Below are positions 61,260 through 64,000 of a DNA stretch of 64,000 bases, in pieces. The notes under the pieces were generated by a model. It made no database searches. It was not told the origin of the DNA and saw only the letters and a list, made by a program, of their open reading frames with translations. Numbering within the stretch: position 1 is the stretch's first letter; every line of letters begins with the position of its first letter. The translations under genes were made by a program, and so were the position numbers. This stretch comes from Flavobacteriales bacterium UBA2669 (GTDB lineage: Bacteria; Bacteroidota; Bacteroidia; Flavobacteriales_E; Vicingaceae): assembly GCA_002359215.1 (NCBI GenBank), contig DEMN01000013.1, forward strand, positions 124,001-188,000. Reading direction: 5' to 3'.

Positions 61260-62609
61260 TTATTTCACCCAAGGATTTTCAAATAAGCAACTTTTGTATT
61301 CTTCACTAATATTAACGTGCGTGTCTGCTAACTTATCTTTAATCCATTTTAATGTATGTTCCGACTCTTTTGCTGCTAATGCTGCTTGTTGTATTTTAGA
61401 ATAATCTGTTTCTAAAGAAGCCTTATGAGGTTCTGTTTTACTAATCAATTGAACTATTCTATATCCCTTTTTACCATCAGCAGATTGAGCAGGAACAGGT
61501 TTTGAAATCTCTCCCGCTTTAAGTTTTTCCAAGGTATAATAAACTTGTGGTTCTACTTCATCTAAACTAAAAAATGCAGTACCTGTTTGAGGGTTAGCAA
61601 CTACTCCATCACTTTTAGCCGAACCTTCATCATTAGAATATTTTAAAGCATATTCACCAAAGGTTAATGTGTCTGTTGGTAATGCATTATAAATACTATC
61701 AGCAAGGTTTTTAGCATTTTGCACTTCTTTTTCGCTTACTTTAATCTTTATAAGAATATGTCTGGTATTAACTTTTTGACCTCTTCTTTCTATTAACTGA
61801 ATAATATGGAAACCAAACTTAGTTTTTACTATTTCAGAAACTGCAGTATTTTTTAATTTAAAAGCTGTAGCAGAATATTCAGGAACCAATTCTGCTCGTC
61901 CTAAAAAACCTATTTCCCCACCATTTTTAGCAGAACCTTCATCTTCTGAATAAAGTATGGCTAAGGTTGAAAAGTCTTCTCCTTTTATAATTCTATCTCT
62001 AATTGCTTGAATTCGTTCTTTAGCTGCATCTATTTCTTCTTTACTTTCTTTAGCATAAATTAATATTTGAGCATATTTCACCTCCGATTCTATCATTGGT
62101 ATGGAATCTTTAGGGATTTTTTTGTAGAAATCTCTCACTTCTTTTGGCGTAATAGTTAATCCAGAAGTAATTTTTCCTTGCATACGCTGACTAATCATTT
62201 GATCTTTAACCGTACCCCTAAATTCCTCTTTTATTTCTTTTATGGTCTTTTTATAGTATTGCTCCAACTTTCGTTCAGAACCAATTTGTGCAATAAAATA
62301 ATTTAATCTTCTATCAATTTCCATCTCCACCTCTTCATCGCTAACTTCCAAACTATCTTGTTTGGCCTGATGAATTAATAATTTTTGAAATAATAACTCT
62401 TCCATTAATTCACATTTGTTATTATCATCTACAATGACACCTTGAGATTTTAAAGAAACAATTTGAGATTCTAATGAAGAAAACAATAACATTTCTCCAC
62501 CTACTACAGCAATCGTCTTGTCTAATACTTTGCCATCGGTTTGACTTTTTAAGGTACTCCCAATTAAAATTAAGGTAAGGAAAAAAAGGTTTTTTAAATT
62601 TATTTTCAT
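61260..62609 (-). CDS. SurA-like peptidyl-prolyl isomerase with two parvulin domains
   Basis: Periplasmic folding factor for outer-membrane proteins. The 449 residues have a signal peptide (about 1-22, LKSQ), a SurA N-like helical region to about 170, and two PpiC/parvulin domains, SEVKYAQILIYAKES with GEIGFLGRAELVPEYS (about 175-265) and NTRHILIKIKV with the SDGVVANPQTGTAFFSLDEV region (about 278-390). It is the second of three SurA-like genes in a row, 46 bp after the one at 62656. Confidence 0.9.
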   Translation of the reverse strand: MKINLKNLFFLTLILIGSTLKSQTDGKVLDKTIAVVGGEMLLFSSLESQIVSLKSQGVIVDDNNKCELMEELLFQKLLIHQAKQDSLEVSDEEVEMEIDRRLNYFIAQIGSERKLEQYYKKTIKEIKEEFRGTVKDQMISQRMQGKITSGLTITPKEVRDFYKKIPKDSIPMIESEVKYAQILIYAKESKEEIDAAKERIQAIRDRIIKGEDFSTLAILYSEDEGSAKNGGEIGFLGRAELVPEYSATAFKLKNTAVSEIVKTKFGFHIIQLIERRGQKVNTRHILIKIKVSEKEVQNAKNLADSIYNALPTDTLTFGEYALKYSNDEGSAKSDGVVANPQTGTAFFSLDEVEPQVYYTLEKLKAGEISKPVPAQSADGKKGYRIVQLISKTEPHKASLETDYSKIQQAALAAKESEHTLKWIKDKLADTHVNISEEYKSCLFENPWVK

Positions 62610-62655
62610 TTTTTTGATTTTCTCAGTTATCTAATTTCAAATCTATAATTTCAAA

Positions 62656-63519
62656 TCAATTTACTTCTTTTTGGTAAAACTTCACTTTATTAGAGCTTAT
62701 TGCCTGTTGGTATAAATCGTGTTTCAATTTTTTCAGAAGATTAAGCTTTCTTTTATTGATAATGATATTTTTAATGTTATTGGTTTCAAAAGCTAAAGGA
62801 GCAACATCCCCACTTTTTTTGTGATTATTGATTTTTAAAAAATAATAAGCTAACGAATCTTCAAGTACCATATCAATATTTGCAGCAATTTGATAACCTA
62901 CTAATAAAGGTAATTCTTTTTTTAAATCATTTACTTCTATCCATTCTTCTTCATTAAAATAAAATTTTTCGGCATATTGATGTGCATATTCTTTTACTTC
63001 TTGCTGGTCTTTTTCTTCTTCTGAAGCAAAAATCTTTTTCACTTTTTTAATTTTAGGTGCTTTTAAAGGCACTTTCATAAACTTCACTTTAACAATATCA
63101 TTTATTAGTTTAAAATTCTCAGGATTTTTATCATAATAAGCCTTAACCTCTTCTTGAGTTACAGATGTGTCTAACTTTTGTTTTATTAACTCTTTTTCAT
63201 AGGTATAAATTAAAAGTGTTGTTCTGTAATCTTCTAATTGTTTTTTAAAATCTTGCTGATTTTGATCTAAATTAAGCTCTGCTTTTTGCAAGACTAATTT
63301 TTCTTTAATCCAATTTTCAATAAAATTATTTACAATGGTTAAACTATCTTCTTTAGTAATACCTGTTAACGTTAAATTTTCAATTTCTTTCAATTTTAAC
63401 TGGTACTCTCCCAACTCTACAACAACACCTTGTTTATCGTCTTCTTCTTTTGCAAAAAAATCTAGATCACAAGAAACAAGTGGAAGTAAAATTAAAGCGA
63501 ACCCAATCAGTTGTTTCAT
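62656..63519 (-). CDS. SurA-N-like lipoprotein
   Basis: The 287-residue lipoprotein has its lipobox Cys at 17 (PLVSCDLD) followed by an acidic stretch (KEEDDKQG). The rest is helical with features of the SurA N/trigger-type fold (LTLTGITKEDSLTIVNNFIENWIKEKLVLQKAE region, and YYDKNPENFKLINDIVKVKFM). No complete PpiC motif is visible, so isomerase activity is doubtful. It probably acts as a periplasmic chaperone with its neighbours. The gap to the next gene upstream is 63 bp. Confidence 0.85.
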   Translation of the reverse strand: MKQLIGFALILLPLVSCDLDFFAKEEDDKQGVVVELGEYQLKLKEIENLTLTGITKEDSLTIVNNFIENWIKEKLVLQKAELNLDQNQQDFKKQLEDYRTTLLIYTYEKELIKQKLDTSVTQEEVKAYYDKNPENFKLINDIVKVKFMKVPLKAPKIKKVKKIFASEEEKDQQEVKEYAHQYAEKFYFNEEEWIEVNDLKKELPLLVGYQIAANIDMVLEDSLAYYFLKINNHKKSGDVAPLAFETNNIKNIIINKRKLNLLKKLKHDLYQQAISSNKVKFYQKEVN

Positions 63520-63582
63520 TGTTATTTATTATTTGTTCTCAGTTATTCTTCTTTATTTGTTAACTACCATTAACTATCATAA

Positions 63583-64000
63583 TTACTGTAACTTAGACAA
63601 TACTTCTTTATGAATTTTTACAGGGTATTTTTTTCTTAATGTTTCTACCCATTCTTTTTCTAATTTATTTTGATAATCTGAAGTTATCAACCCTCTCACT
63701 TCATCTAATAATTTAGGTTGGGGAGCTAATACTTCTTTTACTTCAATCAATACAACTTCATTTTCATTGTTAAGTTTTGTTATCGCTTTGTTTTCCCATT
63801 TAGCTTTGTCAACTAATTCGTTTTGCTCTTTAGTAAATTTACCTTCTTCAATAGTTAAACTAAGTTGGCTGTCTTTATTGATTTGTTTAAGAATATCCTC
63901 ATTGCTATATCCTTTTTTAGCTTTTACTTTAATTAATTTCTCTACTTTTTTAGCTATTTTTTCATTACTACATTTATAAATAACTACATCTGCACGTTCT
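63583..64000 (-). CDS. Peptidyl-prolyl isomerase (SurA-like), C-terminal part
   Basis: The frame is open to the window edge on the minus strand. Its 138 visible residues are the C-terminal end of a larger protein whose 5' end is outside. The frame reads ERADVVIYKCSNEKIAKKVEK, shown here in part, then NKAITKLNNENEVVLIEVKEV, LAPQPKLLDEVRGLITSDYQ, and WVETLRKKYPVKIHKEVL. The EVRG.ITSDYQ and L..KYPV ending is that of Bacteroidota SurA-like isomerases. It is upstream of the two other SurA-like genes and in line with them. Confidence 0.8.
   Translation of the reverse strand, partial: ERADVVIYKCSNEKIAKKVEKLIKVKAKKGYSNEDILKQINKDSQLSLTIEEGKFTKEQNELVDKAKWENKAITKLNNENEVVLIEVKEVLAPQPKLLDEVRGLITSDYQNKLEKEWVETLRKKYPVKIHKEVLSKLQ

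Noticed and set aside
63335..63613. Plus-strand ORF near the window end
   Set aside because: Antisense to the SurA-N-like lipoprotein and the partial isomerase gene.

Overview
The window is a stretch of a low-GC (roughly one third G+C by eye) Bacteroidota chromosome, most likely a member of the Flavobacteriales or a close relative. Supporting signs are seven predicted secreted proteins that end in a type IX secretion (T9SS) type A sorting domain (YPNP motif, G.V/I dimer segment, GIYF, basic end), Bacteroidota-type promoters (TTTG about 18-21 nt upstream of TAnnTTTG), a TonB/lipoprotein cobalamin locus, Bacteroidota-type RNA polymerase omega and a DUF4835/PorD protein. No rRNA, tRNA, CRISPR array, integrase or transposase gene was recognised.

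Layout. 1-2673: thrS (5' end outside the window), infC, rpmI, rplT, closed by a strong bidirectional terminator. 2693-8767: three T9SS-secreted proteins, one a 1310-residue HEFGH metalloprotease with a beta-solenoid. 8991-11606: an isolated DUF4062/STAND-like protein of accessory character. 11833-14094: a PepSY-like exported protein, tpx, a 677-bp hairpin-rich intergenic block with a duplicated promoter segment, and a GNAT acetyltransferase. 14241-17619: M20 amidohydrolase plus two different PLP-dependent racemases. 17679-24277: a NarL-type regulator, a SulP transporter, a membrane spermidine-synthase-like protein, two exported proteins and trmD. 24374-32755: bioB, a sensor kinase with a receiver-only regulator, bioF, bioD and a BaiN-type flavoprotein. 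32791-38864: a cobalamin-riboswitch operon. 39019-45743: a subtilisin-like T9SS protease with 213-bp internal repeats, a beta-barrel-like protein with a LolD-type ATPase, and an orphan exported protein. 46004-53485: manC, tatC, lptB, comEC-like, an SGNH lipoprotein and a UMF1-type MFS transporter. 53638-59618: bamD, rpoZ, coaBC, porD, recN, fabI. 59702-64000: a coiled-coil protein, moxR, two SurA-like proteins and the 3' end of a third.

The most coherent accessory system is the cobalamin operon. A good promoter is followed by a B12 riboswitch and a candidate terminator, then five tightly packed genes: a T9SS-exported DUF4465 protein, a DUF71/COG2102 PP-loop ATPase, a T9SS-exported surface protein, a BtuB-like TonB receptor and a BtuG-like (YncE/DUF5074) lipoprotein. 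I read it as a surface-capture and salvage module for corrinoids in which two of the outer components are exported by the T9SS. No BtuFCD genes are in the window.

The second point of interest is the DUF4062/STAND-like gene at 8991. Its promoter-hairpin leader is repeated 36 kb away in front of an unrelated orphan gene at 45087. Two intergenic regions (13050-13540 and 14095-14222) hold strong dyad structures that no annotated gene explains.
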